In this document: positions 37,415 through 45,903 of the stretch, piece by piece
How the letters are laid out: every line of letters starts with the position of its first letter
Numbering within the stretch: position 1 is the first letter of the stretch
Assembly: GCA_017995195.1 (NCBI GenBank)
Contig: JAGOJI010000001.1
Coordinates: 52,238 to 116,237, forward strand
DNA from: Cloacibacterium sp.
GTDB taxonomy: Bacteria > Bacteroidota > Bacteroidia > Flavobacteriales > Weeksellaceae
DNA: 64,000 bases
Reading direction: 5' to 3'
Position numbers and translations under genes: made by a program
Notes under the pieces: generated by a model
Databases searched by the model: none
The model's input: the letters and a program-made list of their open reading frames with translations, nothing else
What the model was told of the DNA's origin: nothing

Positions 37415-37723
37415 TTATTGATGTTCGTTAATCAGTTTTACTAAGGTATTTACATCTTTCACGCCGCTTTCACGCCATAGTAATTCTCCGTTTTTGAATA
37501 ACAAAAGCGTAGGAACTCCTCTCACTTGGTATCGCGATGCTAAATAAGGATATTGGTCGATATCTACTTTTATAATTCGGGCAGAGCTTCCCACTTGTTC
37601 TTTCACGGAGGTCAAAACGGAAGACATTACCTTACACGGTTGGCACCATGTGGCAAAAAAATCGATGAGTACAGGAATGTCGGACTCTATGAGCTCCTGA
37701 AATTTATCTTTATTTTCGGACAT
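37415..37723 (-). CDS. Thioredoxin-family protein
   Basis: A 102-residue thioredoxin with no signal peptide, so cytoplasmic. The active site is WCQPC (residues 26-30), where the usual Gly of WCGPC is Gln, and the cis-proline loop is RGVPTLLLF. The Gln changes the middle of the redox motif and may tune its potential. It is the last gene of a five-gene minus-strand operon (cupin, DUF6132, rhodanese, DUF2892, thioredoxin); the genes overlap or lie within 15 bases of one another. Such sets are linked to handling of sulfane sulfur or thiol stress; the job here is inference. Confidence 0.93.
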   Translation of the reverse strand: MSENKDKFQELIESDIPVLIDFFATWCQPCKVMSSVLTSVKEQVGSSARIIKVDIDQYPYLASRYQVRGVPTLLLFKNGELLWRESGVKDVNTLVKLINEHQ

Positions 37724-37728
37724 AGCTA

Positions 37729-37944
37729 CTAAGGTTTTGCATTTTCTTTTTTATCAGATGTATAATTTACTGAGCAATTTCCTGCGGCACAACCCAAGTT
37801 GAATACCGCCATAATGATGAAGTACAAAGCGAAAACTCCAAAAATCCACTGTCCTACAGCGATACTTTGTCCTGCCATCAAAAGCCCTCCAATTAGGTAG
37901 AATGCCCTTCGTATATTCCACCCTTTTAAAATTCTATTTTGCAT
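37729..37944 (-). CDS. DUF2892 (YgaP transmembrane-like) protein
   Basis: A 71-residue inner-membrane protein with two hydrophobic helices (about 14-30 and 33-50) and a following LGCAAGNCSV segment with two cysteines at the membrane edge. DUF2892 is the membrane domain that in E. coli YgaP is fused to a rhodanese; here the rhodanese is a separate gene just upstream (5 bases). A cysteine pair could take part in sulfur transfer. It is followed 6 bases later by thioredoxin. Confidence 0.85.
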   Translation of the reverse strand: MQNRILKGWNIRRAFYLIGGLLMAGQSIAVGQWIFGVFALYFIIMAVFNLGCAAGNCSVNYTSDKKENAKP

Positions 37945-37948
37945 GTGT

Positions 37949-38257
37949 TTATATCTTATTATTTAAACTTGCCCAACCGCCACCATTGTATACTTCCTCA
38001 AAACCATTGGCTTTTAGTAGGCTTTTGGCAGATGCACTTCTCATACCGCTGGCACAACATGTAATGATGGGCTTATTTTTGCTTATTTTATTTATATTTT
38101 GCTTCAGACTTTGTAGCGGAATATTTTTAGAACCCTTTATATGTCCTCCGGCAAACTCTGCTGAAGTTCTCACGTCTATAATCTGAGCTCCGTTTTTCAC
38201 CAATTCGGCATAGTCTACCGAATTTCCGCCAAATAATTTCTTTAAAAATGCTAACAT
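37949..38257 (-). CDS. Single-domain rhodanese-like protein
   Basis: A 102-residue rhodanese fold protein. The active-site loop CASGMRS (Cys68 with Gly71 and Arg73) is intact and preceded by a second cysteine (Cys67), as in functional persulfide-carrying sulfurtransferases. The other hallmark, VRTSAEFAGGHIKGSKNIPL, is present at 29-48. It transfers sulfane sulfur to thiols. The start codon overlaps the stop of the DUF6132 gene, and DUF2892 follows after 5 bases, together the split equivalent of YgaP. Confidence 0.92.
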   Translation of the reverse strand: MLAFLKKLFGGNSVDYAELVKNGAQIIDVRTSAEFAGGHIKGSKNIPLQSLKQNINKISKNKPIITCCASGMRSASAKSLLKANGFEEVYNGGGWASLNNKI

Positions 38258-38466
38258 TATTTCTCTTTTTTTGTTGATTTTTCAAAAGTAGACAGGAGTA
38301 AATATCCCATCAAAACTCCATAAATACTACTGTTGAGTGGCTTTGAAGTAATCGCACATGCCCCGGAATTGCACCCAATGAAGTAATAGTACGCATAACC
38401 CAATAGTCCGCCAAGTACTATACCTACTAATCCCAATTTGTTTTTGGTTAAAAAATGAGTGATCAT
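38257..38466 (-). CDS. DUF6132 family small membrane protein
   Basis: A 69-residue protein with two hydrophobic segments (about 10-28 and 46-60) and a Cys pair in GCNSGACAITSKP between them. The pattern matches the DUF6132 group, small membrane proteins with a CxxxxC loop found next to rhodanese genes in Bacteroidota. The stop overlaps the rhodanese start by one base (38257), implying translational coupling. A transport role for sulfur species is possible but unproven. Confidence 0.78.
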   Translation of the reverse strand: MITHFLTKNKLGLVGIVLGGLLGYAYYYFIGCNSGACAITSKPLNSSIYGVLMGYLLLSTFEKSTKKEK

Positions 38467-38480
38467 ATTTATTCTTTGTT

Positions 38481-38780
38481 TTAATTCAATTCCTGATTCA
38501 GTAAGAATATATTCTCTTCCTGATTTCCTACTACTTCGTGTTCCACTTCTACTGGAATTTCAAAAGTGTCCATTTCCTTTAATACAAAAGACTTTTCATG
38601 GATTCGAAAGGTTATTTCGCCCTTTAGTACCAAGAGTAAAGTGGAAAAAGACGTAGTGTGCTTCTTCAAAATCTGATTTTTGAGTAATCCCACCGAAAAT
38701 ATTTTCGATTTTTCGGTTTTCTTTATAATGATAACCGAAGGTCTTTCTTTATTTAAGTTGATTTGATCTAAAAGGTTCAT
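38481..38780 (-). CDS. Small cupin-like protein, first gene of redox operon
   Basis: A 99-residue protein with a beta-rich cupin-like pattern (STLLLVLKGEITFRIHEKSFVLKEMDTFEIPVEVEHEVVGNQEENIFLL, in parts), resembling a single-domain cupin with histidines in HEKS and VEHEV that could bind metal. It lacks the full HxH(x)nE motif, so a metal site is uncertain. It is the first gene of the operon, 14 bases before DUF6132, and lies behind the palindrome at 38842-38861. Its role may be sensing or regulation of the set. Confidence 0.7.
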   Translation of the reverse strand: MNLLDQINLNKERPSVIIIKKTEKSKIFSVGLLKNQILKKHTTSFSTLLLVLKGEITFRIHEKSFVLKEMDTFEIPVEVEHEVVGNQEENIFLLNQELN

Positions 38781-38814
38781 GATTTTAATAAATTAATTTG
38801 AGCCTTTGGTAAGG

Positions 38815-38822
38815 CAAAGTTG
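38815..38822 (-). promoter_or_regulatory. Weak -7 element of redox operon
   Basis: CAACTTTG on the minus strand differs from TAnnTTTG at the first base. A weak promoter fits the need for an activator at the palindrome just upstream. Confidence 0.4.
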
Positions 38823-38841
38823 ATATTTATTTTGCAGAAAC

Positions 38842-38861
38842 TGTGTAACAATTATTACACA
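38842..38861. promoter_or_regulatory. CRP/FNR-like palindrome TGTGTAA-N6-TTACACA
   Basis: A perfect 7-6-7 palindrome. If the transcript of the redox operon starts about seven bases after the weak -7 element, its centre is about 43 bases before the start, close to the position used by class II CRP/FNR activators. It could also serve nadB on the other strand, 77 bases from that gene's -7 element. Confidence 0.55.
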
Positions 38862-38937
38862 ACAAAACTTTCTTTCTTCAAAGTTACCTATTTTTATTAA
38901 AAAAAACTTTGTGAAGATGGGTAAGCGTGATTATTAT

Positions 38938-38945
38938 TATCTTTG
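38938..38945 (+). promoter_or_regulatory. -7 promoter element of nadB
   Basis: TATCTTTG, 111 bases before the ATG at 39056, giving a leader of about 100 bases. Confidence 0.55.
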
Positions 38946-39055
38946 TTTTGAAATAATTTTGAATGCTAATGATTGAGGAATTGGTATCCTAAACACTTTT
39001 TGTGTCAAAAATAATACCCCATAAATATTTTGCATATATAAACTACTCAATAAAA

Positions 39056-40627
39056 ATGATAAAAACAGATGTACTTGTAATTGGTTCAGGGATTTCGGGG
39101 CTTTCTTACGCTATTAAAATTGCTCAACAATTGCCCCATGCCCAAATAACCATCGTGACAAAAGCCGAGGAAGATGAAACCAATACCAAATATGCCCAAG
39201 GTGGGTTAGCAGTAGTAATAGATTTAGACAAAGATAACTTCCAAAAACATGTAGACGACACCATGCGAGCCGGAGATGGCGAAAACAATCTGGAAGTGGT
39301 GAAAATGGTGGTAGAAGAAGGTCCGAAACGTTTCCGCGAAATTGTAGAATGGGGCGTAAATTTTGATCAGAAAGATGGTAATTTCAAACTCGGTAGAGAA
39401 GGCGGACACACCGAAAACAGAATTGTACACCACAAAGATATCACCGGTGCCGAGATAGAACGTGCTCTTTTGGCATATATCGACAAATCGGAGAACATCA
39501 AAATTTTAGATTATCACTACGTAGTAGATTTAATTACGCAACATCATATTCCCGGAAAAACTTGGGACAAGAACAACATCACGTGTTACGGAGCCTATGT
39601 TCTCGATCAAAAAAACAAAAAAATTGAGAAAATTACAGCAAAAGTAACCATGGTAGCCACGGGAGGAGCGGGTCATGTTTACAAAAATACCACCAACCCT
39701 ATTATTGCAACAGGAGACGGAATCGCTTTTGTTCACAGGGCTCGTGGAAAGGTTTCCAATATGCAGTATATCCAGTTTCACCCAACGGCAATGTATTCCA
39801 AAAGAGATGGAATGTTGTTTCTGATTTCCGAAGCCGTTCGTGGCGATGGGGCGAAACTCCGCACTAAAAATGGCGAAAAATTTATGCACAAATACGATGA
39901 ACGCGAAGAATTGGCATCGCGGGACATTGTAGCCAGAGCCATAGACAATGAAATGAAAATTACCGGTGATGAGTTTGTAGGGCTCGACTGTACCCATATG
40001 AACAGAGAAAAATTCATTGAACATTTTCCCAATATTTACCAAAAATGTTTGGACGAAGGCATCGACCCCATGAAACAATTGATTCCTGTAGTTCCGGCTT
40101 CGCATTATTTATGTGGAGGAATTGATATTGATATGAACGCTCAATCTTCCATCAAAAATCTTTTTGCAGTTGGGGAATGCACCAATTCCGGACTTCATGG
40201 TGCGAATAGGTTGGCATCGAACTCTTTGTTGGAAGGTATGGTTTTCGGGCACAATGGAGCCATGAAAACCGTGGAACTTTTACAAAAAGATGAATTTAAC
40301 TATTCCGACCTCGAAAACGTACCGGAATGGAACGAAGAAGGTATGAAAATGATGGACGAAATGGTTATCATTACCTATTTGCGAAAGCAATTGCAGGAAA
40401 TGATGAGCGATTTGGTAGGGATTGTCCGCAGCAACGAACGCTTGGAGTTGGCTAAGAGAAAACAGAAAGAAATCTTTGATGCGGTAACGGAATTGTATAA
40501 CTATTCCATTCTTTCGCCGCAGCTTTCGGAGCTTAGAAATTTGGTAAATGTTTCGTATCTCATTATCAAACAATCTATTGCCATGACGGAGAACAAAGGA
40601 GCTTTTTATAATAAAGATTTGGTTTAA
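39056..40627 (+). CDS. nadB: L-aspartate oxidase
   Basis: FAD enzyme of about 523 residues that oxidises L-aspartate to iminoaspartate, the first step of NAD synthesis. The N-terminal FAD motif VIGSGISGLSYA (about 8-19), the NTKYAQGGLA loop, the FHPTAMY and LISEAVRGDGA regions and the GGIDIDMNAQSSI / GLHGANRLASNSLLEG block are all typical. The ATG at 39056 is preferred to a GTG at 39002, since it gives the normal N-terminus. The partner quinolinate synthase gene nadA is not in the window; nadC follows after a repeat-containing gap. Confidence 0.95.
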   Translation: MIKTDVLVIGSGISGLSYAIKIAQQLPHAQITIVTKAEEDETNTKYAQGGLAVVIDLDKDNFQKHVDDTMRAGDGENNLEVVKMVVEEGPKRFREIVEWGVNFDQKDGNFKLGREGGHTENRIVHHKDITGAEIERALLAYIDKSENIKILDYHYVVDLITQHHIPGKTWDKNNITCYGAYVLDQKNKKIEKITAKVTMVATGGAGHVYKNTTNPIIATGDGIAFVHRARGKVSNMQYIQFHPTAMYSKRDGMLFLISEAVRGDGAKLRTKNGEKFMHKYDEREELASRDIVARAIDNEMKITGDEFVGLDCTHMNREKFIEHFPNIYQKCLDEGIDPMKQLIPVVPASHYLCGGIDIDMNAQSSIKNLFAVGECTNSGLHGANRLASNSLLEGMVFGHNGAMKTVELLQKDEFNYSDLENVPEWNEEGMKMMDEMVIITYLRKQLQEMMSDLVGIVRSNERLELAKRKQKEIFDAVTELYNYSILSPQLSELRNLVNVSYLIIKQSIAMTENKGAFYNKDLV

Positions 40628-40710
40628 ATCCTTTTGATAAACAGTAATAGGTTCATTATACTATATAAAATAACCCTTCTTAAAGAAAGCCAAACACATT
40701 AAAATTTTTA

Positions 40711-40890
40711 AAACGCAAGGTTAAAGAAAGAAAAATAAAAAAGGAGGCAAAGACGCAGAACTTATCCATGTAACATTAGATTTGTCTTTCTAAATAAGCC
40801 ATGCGGCTTAGTTATTACTAAAACAGAATTAATTTTTGCCTTGCGATAAAGAAAACAGTGTAATTTTCATTCAAATTTAATTTGTTTTAA
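40711..40890. repeat. Intergenic element, copy B (between nadB and nadC)
   Basis: The 317-base gap between nadB and nadC holds an element with a CGCAAGG / CCTTGCG inverted pair (40714-40720 and 40839-40845). Its inner part (GGCAAAGACGCAGAACTT near 40756) and right arm (TTGCCTTGCGATAAAGAAAA from 40837) parallel copy A at 35.6 kb. Boundaries are approximate. The remaining bases of the gap show no gene. Confidence 0.6.
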
Positions 40891-40944
40891 TACGTTTGGT
40901 CTGCTTTTAAAGTACTTTTATAACTTGAAATAAATTTTTTTCTT

Positions 40945-41811
40945 ATGAAACGTCCCCAATACGTAACCGACAAGGCTCTGAAAACGTTCATCAAAAATGC
41001 CTTACAAGAAGATATCGAAACCGGTGATCACTCTACTCTTGCTACCATTCCAAAAGATTTACAACAAAAAGCCAAACTTTTAGTAAAAGAAGACTGCATT
41101 TTGGCAGGTGTAGAATTGGCAAAAATTATTTTTAAAACTTTTGACGAAAATTTAGACATCGAGGTTTTTATAAAAGATGGAGAACAGGCAAAAGTTGGCG
41201 ACATTGCTTTCATTGTCTCGGGAAGTGCACAGTCTATACTTTCTACGGAAAGATTAGTCTTGAACTGTATGCAAAGAATGAGCGGAATAGCCACGCTTAC
41301 ACACGATTGGGACTCCCGATTAATAGGTACAAAAACCAAATTGCTCGACACCCGAAAAACAACGCCCAACTTCCGAATTTGCGAAAAATGGGCAGTTGCC
41401 ATAGGCGGTGGAACCAATCACCGGTACGGTTTGTATGATATGATTATGCTAAAAGATAACCATATTGACTACAACGGAAGCATTACCAATGCCGTAAAAA
41501 TGGCAAGAGATTATGTTAAAAAACTCAAAAAACCGTTAAAAATAGAAGTAGAAACCAGAAATTTACAAGAAGTAGAAGAAGCAGCTAATACCGAAGGAAT
41601 CCATCGCATTATGCTCGATAATATGGACGTAGAAACCATGAAAAAAGCCGTAGAAATTATCGGTGGAAAATGTGAAACTGAGGCTTCGGGTGGAATTGGT
41701 CGCGAAAAACTGCAAGAAATAGCACAAACCGGCGTTACTTATATTTCAGCCGGAGCTTTGACACATTCTGCAAAAAATATAGATTTGAGTTTGAAAGCAA
41801 TTAAAAATTAG
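40945..41811 (+). CDS. nadC: Nicotinate-nucleotide pyrophosphorylase (carboxylating)
   Basis: Quinolinate phosphoribosyltransferase of 288 residues. It turns quinolinate and PRPP into nicotinate mononucleotide, carbon dioxide and pyrophosphate, following nadB and nadA in de novo NAD synthesis. Conserved parts: ALQEDIETGDHST near the start, RMSGIATLT, DTRKTTPNFR, GGGTNHRYGLYDMIMLKDNH and EVETRNLQEVEEA with IMLDNM and EASGGI in the beta-barrel end. A terminator follows. Confidence 0.96.
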   Translation: MKRPQYVTDKALKTFIKNALQEDIETGDHSTLATIPKDLQQKAKLLVKEDCILAGVELAKIIFKTFDENLDIEVFIKDGEQAKVGDIAFIVSGSAQSILSTERLVLNCMQRMSGIATLTHDWDSRLIGTKTKLLDTRKTTPNFRICEKWAVAIGGGTNHRYGLYDMIMLKDNHIDYNGSITNAVKMARDYVKKLKKPLKIEVETRNLQEVEEAANTEGIHRIMLDNMDVETMKKAVEIIGGKCETEASGGIGREKLQEIAQTGVTYISAGALTHSAKNIDLSLKAIKN

Positions 41812-41832
41812 ATGTTTACTCAAAATTTCATG

Positions 41833-41854
41833 AACCAAGCATTAGTGCTTGGTT
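41833..41854 (+). terminator. Terminator of nadC
   Basis: Nine-bp stem (41833-41841 with 41846-41854) followed by T-rich sequence. Confidence 0.8.
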
Positions 41855-41967
41855 TTCTCTTTTCTTCTAAAGGCTATAAAATATGGAATACATAATTTAT
41901 TTGTAATAAAAAAAATAAAGATACCTGAAAATTAACACAATGTTAATTTTGGTTAAAAAATAAGTTG

Positions 41968-41975
41968 TAATTTTG
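41968..41975 (+). promoter_or_regulatory. -7 promoter element of Oar-like receptor gene
   Basis: TAATTTTG with a possible -33 TTTG at 41948-41951; the ATG is 38 bases downstream. Confidence 0.6.
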
Positions 41976-42013
41976 CGGAATTAATAAACCAATTTGAAAT
42001 TAATATTTTTCTT

Positions 42014-45000
42014 ATGAAAAAGAACCTGTTTACAGTAATGATGTTTGCGAGTATATTCTCTTATGCTCAGGTAACATCTTCTATTATCTCAGGAACCGTA
42101 AAAGACGATAACAATAAGCCTGTTGCCTCTTCCACGGTGGTTGTGATACATGAACCTTCGGGCACCCGTTATTCAACAAAAACTAATGCTCAAGGAGTTT
42201 ACACTCTTCCAAACGTAAGAGTTGGAGGTCCATTTAAAGTAATTGTTACGGCTGTAGGGCGTAAAGAAACTGAGCAAGACGAAATTTACACTTCTTTGGG
42301 TAATACTTCCAATGTAGACATTGTAATGTCTGAAACAAAAGCAAAGAGTATTGAGGGAGTAACTATTAAAGCTACTAAAGGAGGAATAATTAACTCTAAA
42401 GCAACAGGAGCATCAACAACTATTGGTGCAGAGGCACTAACACGTACGCCTACTGTAGGAAGAACGGTGAACGATATTACTAAGTATAATCCTTATAGTA
42501 ATGGGCAATCATTTGGAGGTCAAGATCCTAGATTTAACAACTTTACAATTGACGGAGCTGTTTTTAACAATGGTTTTGGTTTGGGAAATCAGGCACAAGC
42601 GGGAGGTAGAACTGGTTCTGGTGCAATTTCTCTAGACGCTATTGAAGAAATACAGATTAATGTTGCACCTTATGATGTTAAACAATCTGGTTTTGCAGGA
42701 GCTGCAATCAATGCGGTTACAAGAAGTGGAAATAATCAATTCTCAGGATCCATTTTCAATTTTTGGAATAGTGGTTCTCTTACTGGAAGAAAAGCTTATG
42801 GAAGAGATTTCTATCAAAAATTTTCTAATGAGACAATAGGAGCTAGAATTAGTGGACCAATAATTAAAAATAAATTATTTTTCTTTTTAAATGTAGAGTC
42901 AACTGAAGGAAGTAGCCCTGCTCTAAACTACTCAACGGTAGGCTCTGGAACTCCAGGAACACCAAGTAGAGTGTTGTATTCAGAAATGAATGATTTAAGA
43001 GAATTTATGAAAAACCAATTAGGCTTTGATATTGGAGCTATCGATGGATATAATAATACCTCTTTTAGTAGAAAATATATGGGTAGATTGGACTGGAATA
43101 TAAACGATAAAAACAAACTTACATTAAGATACTCTCATCATGATAGCCAAAGTGATGTTCCAATAAGCAACTCTACAAGTGCAGGTTGGGGAAACAGAAC
43201 AAATAGATTTAATGCTATATCTCCTCAAAACTCAGGTTATGGTATTATGGACAATACAAGATCCATGGTATTAGAATTGAACTCTTCTATCTCTAACAAA
43301 ATATCAAATCAGTTTATTGCAACATATAATAAACAAATAGAAGACAGGTCATACAAAACACCAGGTATTTTCCCTACAATAGATATCTTAAAAGAGGGAC
43401 AAACTTATACGTCTTTAGGAATGGATCCTTTCACTCCTAATAACAGATTAGATTACTCCACTTTGAATATTGCTAATAATATGAATATTTTATTAGGGAA
43501 ACACAATATTACCGCTGGTTTAGCCTATGAAAGGTTTGACTCAAATAATTTATTCTTTCCCGCATCTAATGGAGTATATGTATTTAAAAGTATAGATGAT
43601 TTCAAAAGAGCAGTAATAGACTACAAAACAAATCCAAATGCTGCAGCAAGCAATGTAACTTTAGAAAGATTTGATTATGCTTATACATTGCTTCCTAATG
43701 GTGAATTACCTTGGCAAAAATTAAAGGTAAACACTTATAGTGCATATCTTCAGGATAGCTATCAAGCATTAGATAACTTAAGATTTATGCTTGGAGCTCG
43801 TTTAGACTATGTAGATTTTGAGAATACAGCGGCTAAATATGAAAATACTGTAATTTCTAATTTAACCTTCAAAAGGCCTGATGGAAGTGATTTTAAAATC
43901 AATACCGGAACAATGCCTAAAGGTAGACTTTATGTCTCTCCAAGATTCGGATTTAATTATGATGTCTTCAATAACAAATCTACACAGCTTAGAGGAGGTA
44001 CAGGTATATTCTTGTCTAGATTACCTTATGTTTTAATAAGCAATCAGTTAGGGAATAATGGAGTTAATGTTGGTAGAATGACTGTAAATAACACTTCAGC
44101 CTATCCGTTTACTCTGGATCCAAGTAGATTTACTCCTACAACTACAGCAAATACAAGCTACGTGATTAACTATACGGATCCTAACATTAAATTCCCTCAA
44201 GTTTGGAGAAGTAATATCGCAATAGACCAAAAATTACCATTTGGAGGTTTAGTTGCTACTTTAGAAGCAATCTACAATAAAAATATTAATGCCTTGAATT
44301 ATTTCGATGCTAACATGAAGGCTCCAAATGGAAAATTAGTGGGATCAGATACTAGAGAAACCTATCCTAATCCAAGATTTATTAACTCTGGAGTTACAAA
44401 TGCGTTTGTATTAACCAATAATAGTGAAGGTTACTCATATTCATTTACAGGAAAATTAGAAAAACCCGTGAGTAAGAATTGGGGAGGGATTGTAGCATAT
44501 ACATATTCTAAAGCAATTAATTTAGCTGAAATGGGAAGTACTGTAAATGGTAATGCTTATTATACAAATAGAGGAATCAATTACCTTACTCCTTCTTATG
44601 CTGATAGTGATTTAAGACATAGAGTAATGGCTAATTTAACTTACAGATTTAAATATGGCTCTGGATTATTCGGAGGTGGCACAACCATTACTTTGGGGAT
44701 GATTGCCAATAGCGGTTGGAATACCTCTTACGTTGTAAACAGGGATTTGAACGGCGATGGCTTCAATAATGATTTAATGTTTGTTCCTAATAAAGCATCA
44801 GATTTAGTCTTTGAAGCGTTTACACAAGGAGGAGTTACCTATTCTATAAAAGATCAACAAGATGCTTTTGAAAGTTTTATAAACTCTAATGATTATTTAA
44901 ATGGCAGAAGAGGTCAATATACGGAAAGAAACGCAATCTTTGCTCCTTGGTTAAAAAGATTTGACTTGAGTATTGAACAGGATATTATTGCAAAATTCTC

Positions 45001-45280
45001 AAGTACCTCTAAGCCTAATACTTTTAAAATAAGAATAGACATACTAAATGTTGGTAACTTGTTTAATAATGAATGGGGGGTAGGATATTATACAACAACA
45101 AATAATCCATTATTATACCAAAATAAAAAAGATTCAGCTGGAAATCCTATCTATAGACTAAATACTCAATTGGATGAAAACGGAAAGACAATTCTACTGA
45201 GAGATCATTTCCAAAGATCTGCAACGCTAAATGATGTATTTCAAATTCAGATTGGGTTAAGATATATTTTCAATAAATAG
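42014..45280 (+). CDS. TonB-dependent receptor, Oar-like
   Basis: Large outer-membrane protein of 1088 residues. Signal peptide (1-18, FSYAQ). Residues about 24-110 are a carboxypeptidase-regulatory-like domain (ISGTVKDDNNKPVASSTVVV, GVYTLPNVRVGGPFKV). The plug follows (TRTPTVGRTVNDITKYNPYS, NNFTIDGAVFNNGFGLG, IQINVAPYDVKQSGFAGAAINAVTRSG), which is the pattern of Oar-like receptors. The rest is a long barrel (LTLRYSHHDSQS..., FKIRIDILNVGNLF) ending LRYIFNK. Substrate unknown; Oar-like proteins transport or secrete protein/peptide cargo in some bacteria. It stands alone between a promoter and a terminator. Confidence 0.92.
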   Translation: MKKNLFTVMMFASIFSYAQVTSSIISGTVKDDNNKPVASSTVVVIHEPSGTRYSTKTNAQGVYTLPNVRVGGPFKVIVTAVGRKETEQDEIYTSLGNTSNVDIVMSETKAKSIEGVTIKATKGGIINSKATGASTTIGAEALTRTPTVGRTVNDITKYNPYSNGQSFGGQDPRFNNFTIDGAVFNNGFGLGNQAQAGGRTGSGAISLDAIEEIQINVAPYDVKQSGFAGAAINAVTRSGNNQFSGSIFNFWNSGSLTGRKAYGRDFYQKFSNETIGARISGPIIKNKLFFFLNVESTEGSSPALNYSTVGSGTPGTPSRVLYSEMNDLREFMKNQLGFDIGAIDGYNNTSFSRKYMGRLDWNINDKNKLTLRYSHHDSQSDVPISNSTSAGWGNRTNRFNAISPQNSGYGIMDNTRSMVLELNSSISNKISNQFIATYNKQIEDRSYKTPGIFPTIDILKEGQTYTSLGMDPFTPNNRLDYSTLNIANNMNILLGKHNITAGLAYERFDSNNLFFPASNGVYVFKSIDDFKRAVIDYKTNPNAAASNVTLERFDYAYTLLPNGELPWQKLKVNTYSAYLQDSYQALDNLRFMLGARLDYVDFENTAAKYENTVISNLTFKRPDGSDFKINTGTMPKGRLYVSPRFGFNYDVFNNKSTQLRGGTGIFLSRLPYVLISNQLGNNGVNVGRMTVNNTSAYPFTLDPSRFTPTTTANTSYVINYTDPNIKFPQVWRSNIAIDQKLPFGGLVATLEAIYNKNINALNYFDANMKAPNGKLVGSDTRETYPNPRFINSGVTNAFVLTNNSEGYSYSFTGKLEKPVSKNWGGIVAYTYSKAINLAEMGSTVNGNAYYTNRGINYLTPSYADSDLRHRVMANLTYRFKYGSGLFGGGTTITLGMIANSGWNTSYVVNRDLNGDGFNNDLMFVPNKASDLVFEAFTQGGVTYSIKDQQDAFESFINSNDYLNGRRGQYTERNAIFAPWLKRFDLSIEQDIIAKFSSTSKPNTFKIRIDILNVGNLFNNEWGVGYYTTTNNPLLYQNKKDSAGNPIYRLNTQLDENGKTILLRDHFQRSATLNDVFQIQIGLRYIFNK

Positions 45281-45300
45281 ATTTTTCCATCCCTTTTACA

Positions 45301-45325
45301 AAATCCCGACAAATTGTCGGGATTT
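45301..45325 (+). terminator. Terminator of Oar-like receptor gene
   Basis: Ten-bp GC-containing stem (outer pairs 45301-45310 with 45316-45325), then T run. Confidence 0.88.
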
Positions 45326-45328
45326 TTT

Positions 45329-45336
45329 TATATTTG
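45329..45336 (+). promoter_or_regulatory. -7 promoter element of small membrane protein gene
   Basis: TATATTTG immediately after the terminator, 18 bases before the ATG at 45354. Confidence 0.55.
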
Positions 45337-45353
45337 TCAATCAATTAACATCT

Positions 45354-45803
45354 ATGGACGATATATTTGCTTTACTCATGCAAATGCACAGAGGCTTTGC
45401 ATACTCTACAGTAATTCTTGTTTTAATATTTGTGGTTTTTTTAATAAGAACCATGTTCGGTTTCTCCGGAGAGATTAAGTTGGTGCTTAAGAAATCTACT
45501 TTCTTTACCATGCTGCTGTTTCATCTGCAAGCGGTAATAGGATTGGCAATGCTTTTTTTCTTTTCACCGGGTTTCAAAGCAGCAATAGAAGCCGGAACAC
45601 TCATGAGCAATGAGTACAACCGAAAAACCTTTGTAGAACACCCTGCGTCTATGGTAATAGCAGCGATACTGATGACCATAGTGAACAAGTATATCAAAAA
45701 CAATGATAAACTCGCCCTGAAAATCACCATTATGGCATTTGTGGCGGTATTACTTTTTGAATATGCTCTTCCTTGGGAAAAACTATTGGCAAGTTTACAA
45801 TAG
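45354..45803 (+). CDS. Four-helix integral membrane protein of unknown function
   Basis: A 149-residue protein with four hydrophobic segments (about 17-34, 47-67, 98-110, 121-140). A His in the first part (QMHRGFAY) and another in a membrane segment (FHLQAVIG) resemble cytochrome-b-type proteins that bind haem by membrane histidines, which may be why relatives are sometimes called cytochrome B; a third His lies in VEHPASM. I would not assign a haem. It has its own promoter and precedes asd by 100 bases. Confidence 0.75.
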   Translation: MDDIFALLMQMHRGFAYSTVILVLIFVVFLIRTMFGFSGEIKLVLKKSTFFTMLLFHLQAVIGLAMLFFFSPGFKAAIEAGTLMSNEYNRKTFVEHPASMVIAAILMTIVNKYIKNNDKLALKITIMAFVAVLLFEYALPWEKLLASLQ

Positions 45804-45903
45804 TCTCAATAACTTATTTTGAAATACAATTGTATATCCATTATCAACACAATAGCAAGATGATGGATTCTGTTGTACCTAACACTAAAATTATATTAAA
45901 CAA

